Below are positions 1-8,308 of a stretch of 64,000 nt of DNA, one piece after another; positions within the stretch are counted from its first letter, which is position 1, and each line of letters opens with the position of its first letter. This stretch comes from Aquimarina pacifica (GTDB taxonomy: Bacteria > Bacteroidota > Bacteroidia > Flavobacteriales > Flavobacteriaceae). Below the pieces are notes generated by a model that was not told where the DNA came from, searched no databases, and was given only the letters and a program-made list of their open reading frames with translations. The stretch lies in the NCBI RefSeq assembly GCF_000520955.1, contig NZ_JACC01000008.1, forward strand, positions 1 to 64,000, in the 5' to 3' direction. The position numbers and the translations under genes are program-made.

Positions 1-35
1 TAAAGGATGTTTGTTTAACGTACCTAATTAAACCT

Positions 36-93
36 AACGTTTAGTATATGAAGCGTAGCCTGCCGTTAGGCGGCTATGATTTCATATACCGTT
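36..93. repeat. Imperfect palindrome abutting the 3' end of the PIN-like gene
   Basis: The outer arms GTATATGAA (44-52) and TTCATATAC (81-89) are perfectly complementary. The inner arms TAGCC-t-GCC and GGC-GGCTA pair with one bulged base, and the ends read AACG (36-39) and CGTT (90-93). The element ends exactly where the stop codon of the minus-strand gene begins (94-96). A second, nested pairing CCTAACG (33-39) with CGTTAGG (64-70) is possible. It could act as a terminator-like hairpin or be a mobile palindrome that travels with accessory genes; there is no U-run, so a simple intrinsic terminator is less likely. Confidence 0.6.
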
Positions 94-1536
94 TTAGTCG
101 CTTTTTTCTTTTCTTGTTGATATTATATAATTCAAAATAGGTCTTTTGGTATCTTCTTCTTTTTCTAAACGAATTAAACCGCCTTCAAATGTCCAGTCAA
201 AAGATACTTCTTTATCGCCATAAACAAATTCCTTTTGCTTTGATTTCAATTCGTCTTGATTATTGTACCCAAAGTATTGCGCAATAGAATCAATAAGATT
301 CTCAGATTCGGTGTAATAAATAAATCTTGAAAAATTCTTGAATACTTTTCTGAAAGTCAAAACGAATCCTTCTTGTTCAGGGTAGTTTGTATAGATTACG
401 TAGTTGAAATAGTTAAAATAAAATTTAGGCAATTTAAACGCATATGTTTTGATAGTCTCTCCATCTTTTATTGGGTATGATTCGACTAATGAGTCCTTAT
501 TGCAAAAACCAATTGCTTCATCAAGAAAATTCTTCTTATTTTCGATGTCATCAAGCACTATAGTTAATTCTGAGATCAAATCTTTTGGCTCAATAATTTT
601 GGTTGGAATATTAAACTCGTTGTAGAGGACTTTTGACTTAATTCTTAGTTTCTTGTCCATTGCAACGAAATAATCACAGTACGCACCATAAAACGAATGT
701 TCACCATCTGCTTGAATATTTTGCATATTGTCAGTTGGCTTAGGCAGTTTATCCATCTTATACCCAATCATATCTAACATCAGATATGCTGTAGTATAAT
801 ATTCATATTGATTTGTGGGCTCTTTCTTGTGTTTGAACGTAGTTTCTACATATTCAAGATATGTCATTTTGGTTCCTAACTTCAATAAGAAATCATCAAT
901 GTTTTTAATTACTTCATTGTAACTCCAATTACCAGAATTAGATTCAAGTTTGAAACCATAGTCAGCCATTGATTTTCTGAAATCTTTATAATACTCACCA
1001 TCTTGCAGGAGATTTTGAGAAAAAGGTCCAACTTCTTTCATTAAATCCCACATCGTTGAGTTGGGTTTAAGGTTTGGAAACATCTTTTTCAAAATATCTT
1101 TGTTTTCTTCTGTAATGTCAATCCCAGAAGGCTGCAATTGAAAAAGAGATTTCATTAAACCACCCATTTTTCCCAACCCTATTTCATCGAGTGATTCATC
1201 AAGGTCTTGAAATACTTTTTCGATGTTCATTAGTTCGGATATGTCCTCTTTATCCTTTTCGCCTTCGAAATATTCAGTTGGAGTTCCAAACAATGGCTTA
1301 ACTCTATCCTTTTCCCATCTCAATAAGTGTTTATCAGAAAGGAATTCTAAAGTTTCCAAATCCTCTTTGAAAAGCTCATTACTTGGACTATAGCTTTTCA
1401 TTAAGTCGTTGAAATGAGCTGGTGTATATGGAAATTGCAAGTGTTTTTTATGCTTAGAAATAAAATCTTTGAGATCCTTAAATTGAGGTTTTTTAAGATT
1501 ACTTATTACATTCCAATCTAAGTAAACTCGAATCAT
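94..1536 (-). CDS. PIN-like domain protein, putative ribonuclease
   Basis: A 480-residue protein without signal peptide or membrane segment. The first strand reads VYLDWNVIS (residues 4-12), the PIN-type opening with its first catalytic Asp. Around residues 276-295 come DGEH, CDYF and MDKK, which resemble the closing acidic motifs of PIN-like nucleases. The intervening 250 residues are a long helical, charged insertion I do not recognise. PIN-like proteins are Mg-dependent ribonucleases, often toxins or defence effectors; that role here is inferred from fold motifs only. The gene stands alone, with palindromes on both sides and a tRNA gene nearby, which fits a horizontally acquired cassette. 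No adjacent antitoxin is visible within the window. Confidence 0.6.
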   Translation of the reverse strand: MIRVYLDWNVISNLKKPQFKDLKDFISKHKKHLQFPYTPAHFNDLMKSYSPSNELFKEDLETLEFLSDKHLLRWEKDRVKPLFGTPTEYFEGEKDKEDISELMNIEKVFQDLDESLDEIGLGKMGGLMKSLFQLQPSGIDITEENKDILKKMFPNLKPNSTMWDLMKEVGPFSQNLLQDGEYYKDFRKSMADYGFKLESNSGNWSYNEVIKNIDDFLLKLGTKMTYLEYVETTFKHKKEPTNQYEYYTTAYLMLDMIGYKMDKLPKPTDNMQNIQADGEHSFYGAYCDYFVAMDKKLRIKSKVLYNEFNIPTKIIEPKDLISELTIVLDDIENKKNFLDEAIGFCNKDSLVESYPIKDGETIKTYAFKLPKFYFNYFNYVIYTNYPEQEGFVLTFRKVFKNFSRFIYYTESENLIDSIAQYFGYNNQDELKSKQKEFVYGDKEVSFDWTFEGGLIRLEKEEDTKRPILNYIISTRKEKSD

Positions 1537-1581
1537 ATATTTCTGTTGGTTTTAATTGCGACTAACAATGTTATATAAACA

Positions 1582-1644
1582 CCAAGATAACTATATTCAT
1601 TAATATCTGGATATATAGTTACCTTATTAACTATATCCTTGGAG
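1582..1644. repeat. AT-rich inverted-repeat region upstream of the PIN-like gene
   Basis: Overlapping inverted repeats lie here: ATAACTATAT and ATATAGTTA face each other, GGATATA..AGTTA faces TAACTATATCC, and CCAAG near 1590 matches CTTGG near 1640. Several alternative hairpins can form. No gene is visible. It may contain the promoter of the PIN-like gene or be a decayed palindromic element. Confidence 0.35.
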
Positions 1645-1663
1645 TATAAATGTAATAATCCCC

Positions 1664-1694
1664 AACAAAAAAGCAAGACAATATTGTCTTGCTT
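1664..1694 (-). terminator. Intrinsic terminator with perfect 12-bp stem
   Basis: Positions 1671-1694 are a perfect 24-bp palindrome (AAGCAAGACAAT followed by its complement). Read on the minus strand it is followed by a run of T (complement of the A-run at 1666-1672). It would stop minus-strand transcription coming from the tRNA side. Its own upstream gene seems to be only the tRNA relic at 1715-1731. Confidence 0.6.
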
Positions 1695-1714
1695 CGGTAA
1701 AATTAGTCTTAAAA

Positions 1715-1731
1715 GTGACCCCAGCAGGATT
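1715..1731 (-). pseudogene. tRNA 3'-end relic (acceptor and T-arm fragment)
   Basis: These 17 bases match the 3' end of the intact tRNA-Arg (1879-1895) at 16 of 17 positions and then diverge, so the rest of the tRNA is missing. It lies about 150 bp beyond the intact tRNA end and has its own downstream terminator hairpin. It is either the remnant of a tandem tRNA copy or an attachment-site scar left by an element that integrated at the tRNA 3' end. Confidence 0.5.
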
Positions 1732-1839
1732 AACTAGCGTTGATCCCATTAAACTCACTACTAAATAAGAAACCACAAGCTATCGCTCTAGCTCTTCATT
1801 TTACTCCAAAGCTTCAAACTACGTTTGGTTTTTCATAAA

Positions 1840-1870
1840 ATAAAGAACCACGCCAAATGGCGTGGTTTCT
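1840..1870 (-). terminator. Terminator of tRNA-Arg
   Basis: On the minus strand the stem ACCACGCC / GGCGTGGT encloses a four-base ATTT loop and is followed by TCTTTATTTT. It starts some ten bases after the tRNA 3' end, as expected for the tRNA transcript terminator. Confidence 0.7.
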
Positions 1871-1879
1871 TGCTTGATG

Positions 1880-1953
1880 TGACCCCGGCAGGATTCAAAC
1901 CTGCAACCCTCAGAGCCGAAATCTGATGCGCTATTCAGTTGCGCCACGAGGCC
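1880..1953 (-). tRNA. tRNA-Arg (anticodon TCG)
   Basis: The minus strand folds into a full cloverleaf. The acceptor GGCCTCG pairs with CGGGGTC, the D arm uses GCGC/GCGC, and the anticodon stem TCAGA/TCTGA holds the loop TTTCGGC with anticodon TCG, which reads CGA Arg codons. The T arm is GCAGG/CCTGC with loop TTTGAAT. The discriminator base is A and the 3' CCA is not encoded, common in this phylum. It lies 47 bp after yqeY on the same strand. Confidence 0.93.
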
Positions 1954-2000
1954 TAGTATTTTTATAGTTACTTAATATTTACAACCCAACTTAATGATTG

Positions 2001-2450
2001 TTAAGACAATTTACTCTTTACAATGGTAGAAATTGTTTTTCCGTCTGCTTTACCTGTTAGTGCTGCATTGGCCATACCCATTACCTTACCCATATCTTTC
2101 ATACCAGTCGCGCCTGTTTTTGATATAATATCAACAACTATCTTTTCGATTTCTTCTGCACCTAACTGCTCTGGCAAAAACTGCTCAATTACTTGGGCTT
2201 GTGCTAACTCAGGCTCTGCAAGATCATTACGCCCTTGCTCTGTAAATATAGCCGCACTATCTTTGCGCTGCTTTACTTGTTTTTGTAATAGTTTTAGCTC
2301 TTGTTCTTCAGAAAGCTCTTCTTTTACACCGCTCTCTGTTTTGGCTAATAAAATAGCTGATTTTATAGCTCGTAATGATGTTAAGGCATTGGTATCCTTG
2401 GCTTTCATAGCCTCTTTCATTGCGGTCATTACTTTTTGCTCTAAACTCAT
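2001..2450 (-). CDS. yqeY: YqeY-like GatB/Yqey domain protein
   Basis: A 149-residue cytoplasmic protein spanning a complete GatB/Yqey domain. The opening MSLEQKVMTAMKEAMKAKD and the central LRAIKSAILLAKTE are typical of the family. The domain resembles the tail of GatB, the amidotransferase subunit that converts Glu-tRNA(Gln), so a tRNA-related function is assumed, but the stand-alone protein has no proven activity that I know. It follows ftsZ on the same strand after a hairpin and probably has its own promoter: TATCTTCG, one base off the Bacteroidota -7 consensus, lies upstream of the ATG. Confidence 0.9.
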   Translation of the reverse strand: MSLEQKVMTAMKEAMKAKDTNALTSLRAIKSAILLAKTESGVKEELSEEQELKLLQKQVKQRKDSAAIFTEQGRNDLAEPELAQAQVIEQFLPEQLGAEEIEKIVVDIISKTGATGMKDMGKVMGMANAALTGKADGKTISTIVKSKLS

Positions 2451-2568
2451 GATATTAAATGTTTGATCTTTTGGATTGCGAAGATAAAAAATAAACCGAT
2501 ATTCTTGTTGTGGATTATCAGTTTATACCGCTTTTTTTAACTGCAACAAAAATTGATTTTAAGTATTA

Positions 2569-2601
2569 TTTTGGATCATCTAAAGATCAGATGATCCAAA
2601 A
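2569..2601 (-). terminator. Stem-loop after ftsZ, possible terminator
   Basis: TTTTGGATCATCT and AGATGATCCAAAA form a perfect 13-bp stem with a seven-base loop, starting nine bases beyond the ftsZ stop codon. There is no long U-run after it on the minus strand, so it may stabilise the 3' end or terminate weakly rather than be a strong intrinsic terminator. Confidence 0.55.
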
Positions 2602-2609
2602 TTTATTGA

Positions 2610-4610
2610 TTAGTCTACATTATCATGTAAAAACGAATTATTCTTACGTAATTGAATGTCATCATTCGTATCTGTACCTAGTGATGTTCTCGACAGACTT
2701 GACTCATCAGGTTTTGCCTCTACATCTATTCCTGCTCTTTTATATGCTGGTTCTTTTTCTATATCATCAATATTAGATGCATTATTTTTGAATTTATAGT
2801 TAAACTCCTTCATCTTAGCCCGACGCTCAGCTGCTCTAGCTTTTAAGATTTCAGAAATAGGCTGGTCTACAGGATCTACATCTTCGGCAATCTCGGTTTC
2901 TGGTGCCGGAGCGATCGTTTTTTTCTCAAAAACGACTTCTTCTTCTTCCTGTATTACCTCTGTTGGCTGTGCCTCTGATAATCGCTTTTCCTCTTCCATA
3001 TAATCTTCGAGACTATACTTACGCCCCCCTCCCGAAATAGAATCACCGACTGGTACCACTTCTATAGGATCATTGACCTCTAAATCAAGAATATCATCAC
3101 TCAAATCAAAAATTATAGGCTGCTCATCTTCTATAATTTCTTTTTTATCTATAGTATCCATAGAAGGAGTCTGCACATTCGGAGCTTCTTTTTCATCGCT
3201 ATCCATAGGCAAATCAAATGCCAAAGAAAACTGATCTTGCTTTTCTTCTTGTGCTTCTAATTCTTCTGCATCATTAACCTCTATTTGTTTCATAATATCC
3301 TGAGCATTAATGATCACAAAATCATTATCCGAAGAAAAAGATTCTGTATTTTCATCAGCTAATGGATCTACAATCTCATAGGATACATTTATATTTTTTA
3401 GTACATCTGTAGTTGGTATTAATTGCATATCATGCTCAATTACCTCCTCATCTTCTACCAATTCGTGTCTTATTACCTTTTCTTCTTCCTTTTTTGGCTG
3501 TGGTACTTTCAATGAGCCTGCACCACCTGTTGATTTGGGTGATAAGTCTTGTGCTGTTGATCTCTGCTCATCTTCTAGCGTATGGATTATTTTTTTTGTT
3601 TCTGTATTTACAATCTCATCTTGCTGTTCTACATCAAAACCTGTTGCAATAACAGTAACAGAAATGGCATCTTCTAAAGACTCATCTTCTCCTACCCCCA
3701 TTATTATATTAGCACCATGACCAGCTTCTTGTTGAATGTGATCATTGATCTCTCCGATCTCATCTATTGTAATTTCTTCTTTACCCGATACAATTAGTAG
3801 CAACACATTCTTAGCACCTGTAATCTTGTTATCATTAAGTAGAGGAGAATCTAATGATTTTACAATGGCATCATGCGCACGTTTATTTCCTGAAGCACTT
3901 GCAGAGCCCATAATCGCAGTCCCACTATTACTAAGTACTGTCTTAGCATCACGTAAATCAATATTTTGTGTATAATGGTGTGTTATTACTTCGGCAATAC
4001 CTCTAGAGGCGGTGGCAAGAACTTCGTCTGCTTTGGAGAAACCAGCTTTGAATCCTAAATTACCATATACCTCTCGTAATTTGTTATTATTAATTACGAT
4101 TAGAGAATCTACATGTGCACGCAATCTCTCTACTCCTAACTGAGCTTGTTCATTACGCATACGCCCTTCGAACTGAAAAGGAATTGTTACTATCCCTACC
4201 GTAAGAATATCTAACTCTTTTGCCATTTTTGCAATAATAGGAGCGGCTCCAGTACCTGTTCCGCCTCCCATACCAGCAGTTATAAAAATCATTTTGGTAT
4301 TCGTATCCAACATGGTTTTTATATCTTCATAACTTTCTACCGCAGACTGCTCTCCCACCTCTGGGTTTGCTCCTGCTCCTAGCCCTTCTGTTAATGATAC
4401 CCCTAATTGTATTTTGTTCGGAATCGAACTGTTTTCTAATGCCTGAGCATCTGTATTACAAATTACAAAATCAACTCCTTTTATCCCCTGTTGAAACATA
4501 TGATTGATGGCATTGCTACCACCCCCACCTACTCCTATCACCTTGATAACATTGGATTGATTTTTGGGCAAATCAAAAGAAATATTTCCAAACTCCTCGT
4601 TATTACTCAT
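2610..4610 (-). CDS. ftsZ: Cell division protein FtsZ
   Basis: Tubulin-like GTPase that polymerises into the division ring. The nucleotide-binding GGGGSN is at residues 28-33, the tubulin signature GGGTGTG at 115-121 and the T7 synergy loop NIDLRD at 216-221, so the catalytic core is intact. At 666 residues it is far longer than the usual 380-400. The extra length is an acidic, Glu-rich linker from about residue 330 to 645, followed by a basic/hydrophobic tail that probably binds FtsA. Long linkers are known in Bacteroidota FtsZ. It is the last dcw gene, 249 bp after ftsA, and the gap carries hairpin repeats. Confidence 0.98.
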   Translation of the reverse strand: MSNNEEFGNISFDLPKNQSNVIKVIGVGGGGSNAINHMFQQGIKGVDFVICNTDAQALENSSIPNKIQLGVSLTEGLGAGANPEVGEQSAVESYEDIKTMLDTNTKMIFITAGMGGGTGTGAAPIIAKMAKELDILTVGIVTIPFQFEGRMRNEQAQLGVERLRAHVDSLIVINNNKLREVYGNLGFKAGFSKADEVLATASRGIAEVITHHYTQNIDLRDAKTVLSNSGTAIMGSASASGNKRAHDAIVKSLDSPLLNDNKITGAKNVLLLIVSGKEEITIDEIGEINDHIQQEAGHGANIIMGVGEDESLEDAISVTVIATGFDVEQQDEIVNTETKKIIHTLEDEQRSTAQDLSPKSTGGAGSLKVPQPKKEEEKVIRHELVEDEEVIEHDMQLIPTTDVLKNINVSYEIVDPLADENTESFSSDNDFVIINAQDIMKQIEVNDAEELEAQEEKQDQFSLAFDLPMDSDEKEAPNVQTPSMDTIDKKEIIEDEQPIIFDLSDDILDLEVNDPIEVVPVGDSISGGGRKYSLEDYMEEEKRLSEAQPTEVIQEEEEVVFEKKTIAPAPETEIAEDVDPVDQPISEILKARAAERRAKMKEFNYKFKNNASNIDDIEKEPAYKRAGIDVEAKPDESSLSRTSLGTDTNDDIQLRKNNSFLHDNVD

Positions 4611-4755
4611 AATTGCTAATTTTCTGGTTCTCCTATTTTTTAATATTGTGTGTGTCGTTCAAAAAGAACTTTATTTTATCTATGTTGGTTTATTAGCTTA
4701 CTATTTAACTATTCCCCAAAGCCATTTCTTAACTTTTCCTACCGGTCAAATCTAT

Positions 4756-4851
4756 CATCTCACTAAAATTGCTTACTGGGCAATTTCTTAACTATTCCAA
4801 CCCCTCAGCGCTGGCATCTCGCTAAAATTGTCCACAGGACAATTTCTTAAC
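4756..4851. repeat. Two 37-bp direct repeats, each a hairpin, between ftsA and ftsZ
   Basis: Copies at 4756-4792 and 4815-4851 (59-bp period) share CATCTC.CTAAAATTG and CAATTTCTTAAC ends. The bases that differ keep the stem: copy 1 pairs AAATTGC/GCAATTT, copy 2 pairs AAATTGTCC/GGACAATTT. Further ATTTCTTAAC fragments occur near 4725, suggesting a third decayed copy. Conserved pairing with changed sequence suggests selection on RNA structure or a family of palindromic intergenic repeats. Confidence 0.65.
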
Positions 4852-4859
4852 GCTCGATC

Positions 4860-6230
4860 CTATTCTGCATTATCGAGAAATTCTTTAAACTTCTCGGTCC
4901 ATTTCTCAAGGATATTTCTTCTAGGCTTTGTATTTACCTGGCTTTCTTCTACTTGATTATTTTCTTCTTTAACACCAGTAGCCTCATCACTTGTTGATAC
5001 TTCTTGCTCTGCTATACTAGTTGCGGCAACTTGCTGCATATCTTGAACTTTCTGTCGCTTTTTCATATGAACAAGTCCATCCATCACTAATCCAACTGCA
5101 GTTGCATACATGGGGCTCGTTGTTTCTGAATCACTATTACCTGCCAGATGTTCATTAGGATATCCTATTCGTGTATCCATACCGGTAATATACTCTACAA
5201 GCTGCTTAAGGTGCTTAAGTTGTGATCCTCCTCCTGTCAAAACAATACCAGCGATCAATTTTTTCTTAGGAGATTCATGCCCATAGTTTTTAATTTCTAA
5301 AAAAACCTGCTCAATAATCTCTACTACTCTAGCATGAATAATCTTTGAAAGGTTTTTTAAGGTAATTTCTTTGGGCTCTCGTCCTCTTAGTCCAGGAATA
5401 GAAACAATTTCGTTATCCTTATTTTCTCCCGGCCACGCAGATCCAAATTTTATTTTTAACAGCTCTGCTTGTTTTTCTATGATCGAACAGCCTTCTTTTA
5501 TATCCTCAGTAATAACATTTCCTCCAAATGGGATTACTGCTGTATGACGAATAATACCATCTTTAAAAATCGCTAAATCCGTGGTTCCTCCTCCTATATC
5601 AATTAAAGCAACTCCTGCTTCTTTTTCTTCCTGACTCAGCACTGCATTTGCAGATGCTAATGGTTCTAAGGTTACGTCTGACAATTCTAAACCAGAACTT
5701 TTTACGCACCGTCCTATGTTACGAATAGATGTTACCTGCCCCACTACAACATGAAAATTAGCTTCTAACCTACCCCCATACATTCCTACAGGTTCTTTTA
5801 TTTCGGCTTGACCATCTACTTTATATTCTTGTGGCAGTACATGCAAAATTTCTTCTCCTGGTAGCATCACCAACTTATGAACTTGGTTGCACAACTTCTC
5901 GATATCATCTTCGTCAATAACTGCATCAGCGTTAGGTCTAGTGATATAATCACTATGCTGTAAACTTCTTATATGCTGACCAGCAATCCCAACGGTTACA
6001 TCATTAATTTTTATTCCTGCAATACCTTCTGCCTCCTGTATGGCTTGCTGTATTGATTGAATTGTTTGCGTTATATTATTGACTACTCCTCGATGTACTC
6101 CCAAACTTTTGGACTTGCCAACTCCCAACACTTTCATTTTCCCATATTCGTTGTACGCTCCAACCATGGCTACAATTTTGGTTGTCCCTATATCTAATCC
6201 TACCGCTATTTCATTTACTTCTCGTTCCAT
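4860..6230 (-). CDS. ftsA: Cell division protein FtsA
   Basis: Actin-fold ATPase that tethers FtsZ filaments to the inner membrane. The phosphate-1 loop GLDIGTTK is at residues 11-18 and the second ATP motif DIGGGTTDLA is in mid protein. LTGGGSQL near residue 335 is the adenosine loop. The C-terminus ends in a variable acidic stretch followed by a short amphipathic helix (NILEKWTEKFKEFLDN), the membrane-targeting sequence. Length 456 is slightly above typical because of that linker. It follows ftsQ by seven bases, so the two are surely co-transcribed. Confidence 0.97.
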   Translation of the reverse strand: MEREVNEIAVGLDIGTTKIVAMVGAYNEYGKMKVLGVGKSKSLGVHRGVVNNITQTIQSIQQAIQEAEGIAGIKINDVTVGIAGQHIRSLQHSDYITRPNADAVIDEDDIEKLCNQVHKLVMLPGEEILHVLPQEYKVDGQAEIKEPVGMYGGRLEANFHVVVGQVTSIRNIGRCVKSSGLELSDVTLEPLASANAVLSQEEKEAGVALIDIGGGTTDLAIFKDGIIRHTAVIPFGGNVITEDIKEGCSIIEKQAELLKIKFGSAWPGENKDNEIVSIPGLRGREPKEITLKNLSKIIHARVVEIIEQVFLEIKNYGHESPKKKLIAGIVLTGGGSQLKHLKQLVEYITGMDTRIGYPNEHLAGNSDSETTSPMYATAVGLVMDGLVHMKKRQKVQDMQQVAATSIAEQEVSTSDEATGVKEENNQVEESQVNTKPRRNILEKWTEKFKEFLDNAE

Positions 6231-6237
6231 ATTGGTA

Positions 6238-6957
6238 TTATTTTTTTGTACACACTACTTGATTACTATACTGCAAACTGACTTTTTTATATGTATTCAG
6301 ACTTTTATCTTTTATGGCTTTTTGATAAAAGGCTTTAAAATTCCTAATCTTACTTTCTAAATTCTCTACTTTTCCAAAAACCAATGAAAACGTATATATC
6401 CTTAATTCTAAATTATACACTCCTTTGACATCTCGATGTACTCCCACAACATGTCTTTTTAAAAACTCATCCTCCTGAATTTTTTTAAGCAAAGGAAAAA
6501 CTTCTAAGACTTCTCTCTCTGAAACATTATGCACAATTGGCACATGTGCCGAATAACTTTTGGACAAAGGCATCATTTTTCCAGTAATGTCAACATAAAA
6601 AGGAGTCATTGCATTCACCCTAGCAATTGGGGTCCGCTGTTTTATTCTTGCCCTAAGCTCTCCATTTACAGTTAAATACACATCAGAATGCTGAATCATT
6701 TTGTGTGCATCTAGTTTTTTCTCTACTTTATTCAAAACTAAAATTTCTTTGCCCACGCTCGTCGTCTTTTGTTGATTTTGTATTAACAATTTATTAACCA
6801 CGGCTTCATTTACATATGGATTCTGTTCTTTGATAAATTCTACATGTACTTTATCTATTTTTCGTTCTTCATTACGCTTACCTGTAAATGCAAAAAGCAC
6901 CCCTATTAAAATTAAGAGAGCACTACATTTTATATATATTATCAAACTCCTTTTCAT
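6238..6957 (-). CDS. ftsQ: Cell division protein FtsQ
   Basis: Single-pass divisome protein with a short cytoplasmic start, one membrane segment at about residues 5-24 (LIIYIKCSALLILIGVLFAF) and a periplasmic domain of some 210 residues. Sequence similarity to proteobacterial FtsQ is weak; the call rests on size, topology and position between murC and ftsA. Its ATG overlaps the murC stop by four bases, which suggests translational coupling. It would link the early ring (FtsZ/FtsA) to the synthases FtsW and FtsI. Confidence 0.88.
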   Translation of the reverse strand: MKRSLIIYIKCSALLILIGVLFAFTGKRNEERKIDKVHVEFIKEQNPYVNEAVVNKLLIQNQQKTTSVGKEILVLNKVEKKLDAHKMIQHSDVYLTVNGELRARIKQRTPIARVNAMTPFYVDITGKMMPLSKSYSAHVPIVHNVSEREVLEVFPLLKKIQEDEFLKRHVVGVHRDVKGVYNLELRIYTFSLVFGKVENLESKIRNFKAFYQKAIKDKSLNTYKKVSLQYSNQVVCTKK

Positions 6958-8306
6958 ATCTCTAAAGCCTCTTTTATACGCTGCACTTCTTCTCCTATAT
7001 CTCCTGCTCCAATTGTTAAAACTACTTCTGCATTGCTATCATTAATTGCCTTAATCAACGCCCCCTTCTCAATTACTTTTTTATCAGTACTATCAATCAT
7101 ATTTAATAACCAATCTGATGTTACTCCTTCTATGGGGACTTCTCTTGCAGGGTAAATATCTAACAACAACAATTCATCAAATTGACTCAGGCTCTTTGCA
7201 AAATCTGCGGCAAAATCTCGTGTTCGACTGTATAAGTGCGGTTGAAAAATTGCCAACACCTTTTTATCAGGATGCATTTCTCTGACTGCCTGATAAAGCG
7301 CATTAATTTCTGTTGGATGATGTGCATAATCGTCTACATAAACCAAATCATCTGTTTTAATCTGATAACTAAACCTTCTTTTAACGCCTTTAAAAGAAAA
7401 TAAAGCCTTTGCCAAAAGTTCGGTTGGGGAGCCGTAAAGCGATGCTATAGCAAAGGCTGTAATAGCATTTAACAAGTTGTGTTTACCTGGTAGGCTTAAA
7501 TGCAAATCGGCAATAATTTTCTCTGGAGTCCTTAAATCAAAAATATAGGTTCCGTTCTCTATTCTTATATTTTGCGCACAATAGTCTGAGTCGTCTTCTA
7601 TACCATATGTAATGCCAGAAAGAGGCAATCCATTACAAACCAAAAGATGATCCTTGGCTCTTGACGAAAACTCTTTGAATGATGCCTCTAATGCATCTTC
7701 TTTTTCATAAATATCAAGATGATCTGCATCCATCGAAGTCACGGCTGCTATATCAGGATACAACTGCAAAAAGGATCGATCAAACTCATCTGCTTCTACT
7801 ACAACAACTTCATTTCCTTCTAGAACAAGATTCGAATTATAATTTTCACTAATCCCACCTAAGAAAGCAGTCACTTTTGCTCCACTTTCTTTTAGCAAAT
7901 GAGCTAGAATTGCTGTTGTTGTAGTTTTACCATGTGTTCCGGCTACAGCAAGTGTATACACATTATTAGTTATGACACCCAAAACTTCGGCTCTCTTCTT
8001 GATATTAAAACCTGCAGATTGCAAATATGTAAGTTCTTTATGATCCTCAGGGATTGCGGGTGTATAAATCACTAATGTTTCTTCAATAGCAAGGAATGAC
8101 TCGGGTATATTAGCCACACTGTCCTCAAAATGAATCAAAACCCCCAATGACTCTAAGTCAGCAGTTATCTGCGTAGGTGTTTTATCATATCCTGCTACAT
8201 GTTTACCCAGAAACTTAAAATATCTGGCAAGTGCGCTCATACCGATCCCGCCGATACCAACGAAATAAATATTCTGTATGTCCTCTAAACGCTTTTTCAT
8301 TTCCAC
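6954..8306 (-). CDS. murC: UDP-N-acetylmuramate--L-alanine ligase
   Basis: Cytoplasmic ATP-dependent ligase adding L-Ala to UDP-MurNAc. It has the N-terminal Rossmann motif YFVGIGGIGMSALA (residues 14-27), the ATP loop GTHGKTTT (123-130) and the mid-domain HHPTEI typical of MurC. About 450 residues, as usual. The longest reading starts with GTG at 8306; an ATG two codons later (8300) is equally possible and gives MKKRLEDI. It is two bases from murG and overlaps ftsQ. Confidence 0.97.
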   Translation of the reverse strand: MEMKKRLEDIQNIYFVGIGGIGMSALARYFKFLGKHVAGYDKTPTQITADLESLGVLIHFEDSVANIPESFLAIEETLVIYTPAIPEDHKELTYLQSAGFNIKKRAEVLGVITNNVYTLAVAGTHGKTTTTAILAHLLKESGAKVTAFLGGISENYNSNLVLEGNEVVVVEADEFDRSFLQLYPDIAAVTSMDADHLDIYEKEDALEASFKEFSSRAKDHLLVCNGLPLSGITYGIEDDSDYCAQNIRIENGTYIFDLRTPEKIIADLHLSLPGKHNLLNAITAFAIASLYGSPTELLAKALFSFKGVKRRFSYQIKTDDLVYVDDYAHHPTEINALYQAVREMHPDKKVLAIFQPHLYSRTRDFAADFAKSLSQFDELLLLDIYPAREVPIEGVTSDWLLNMIDSTDKKVIEKGALIKAINDSNAEVVLTIGAGDIGEEVQRIKEALEI

Positions 8307-8308
8307 AC

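Noticed and set aside
32..71. Integron attC-like site (ACCTAAC .. GTTAGGC)
   Set aside because: The outer core motifs fit RYYYAAC/GTTRRRY, but the 26 bases between them have no internal L-box pairing and the site is shorter than known attC sites. A longer palindrome explains the sequence better.
2023..2466. Plus-strand open frame of 147 codons opposite yqeY
   Set aside because: Mirror frame of a clear gene; its translation is low-complexity Ser/Ile/Cys-rich without family features.
2510..2776. Plus-strand frame of 88 codons overlapping the 3' end of ftsZ
   Set aside because: Overlaps ftsZ and a stem-loop; composition is Leu/Tyr/His noise, with no promoter.
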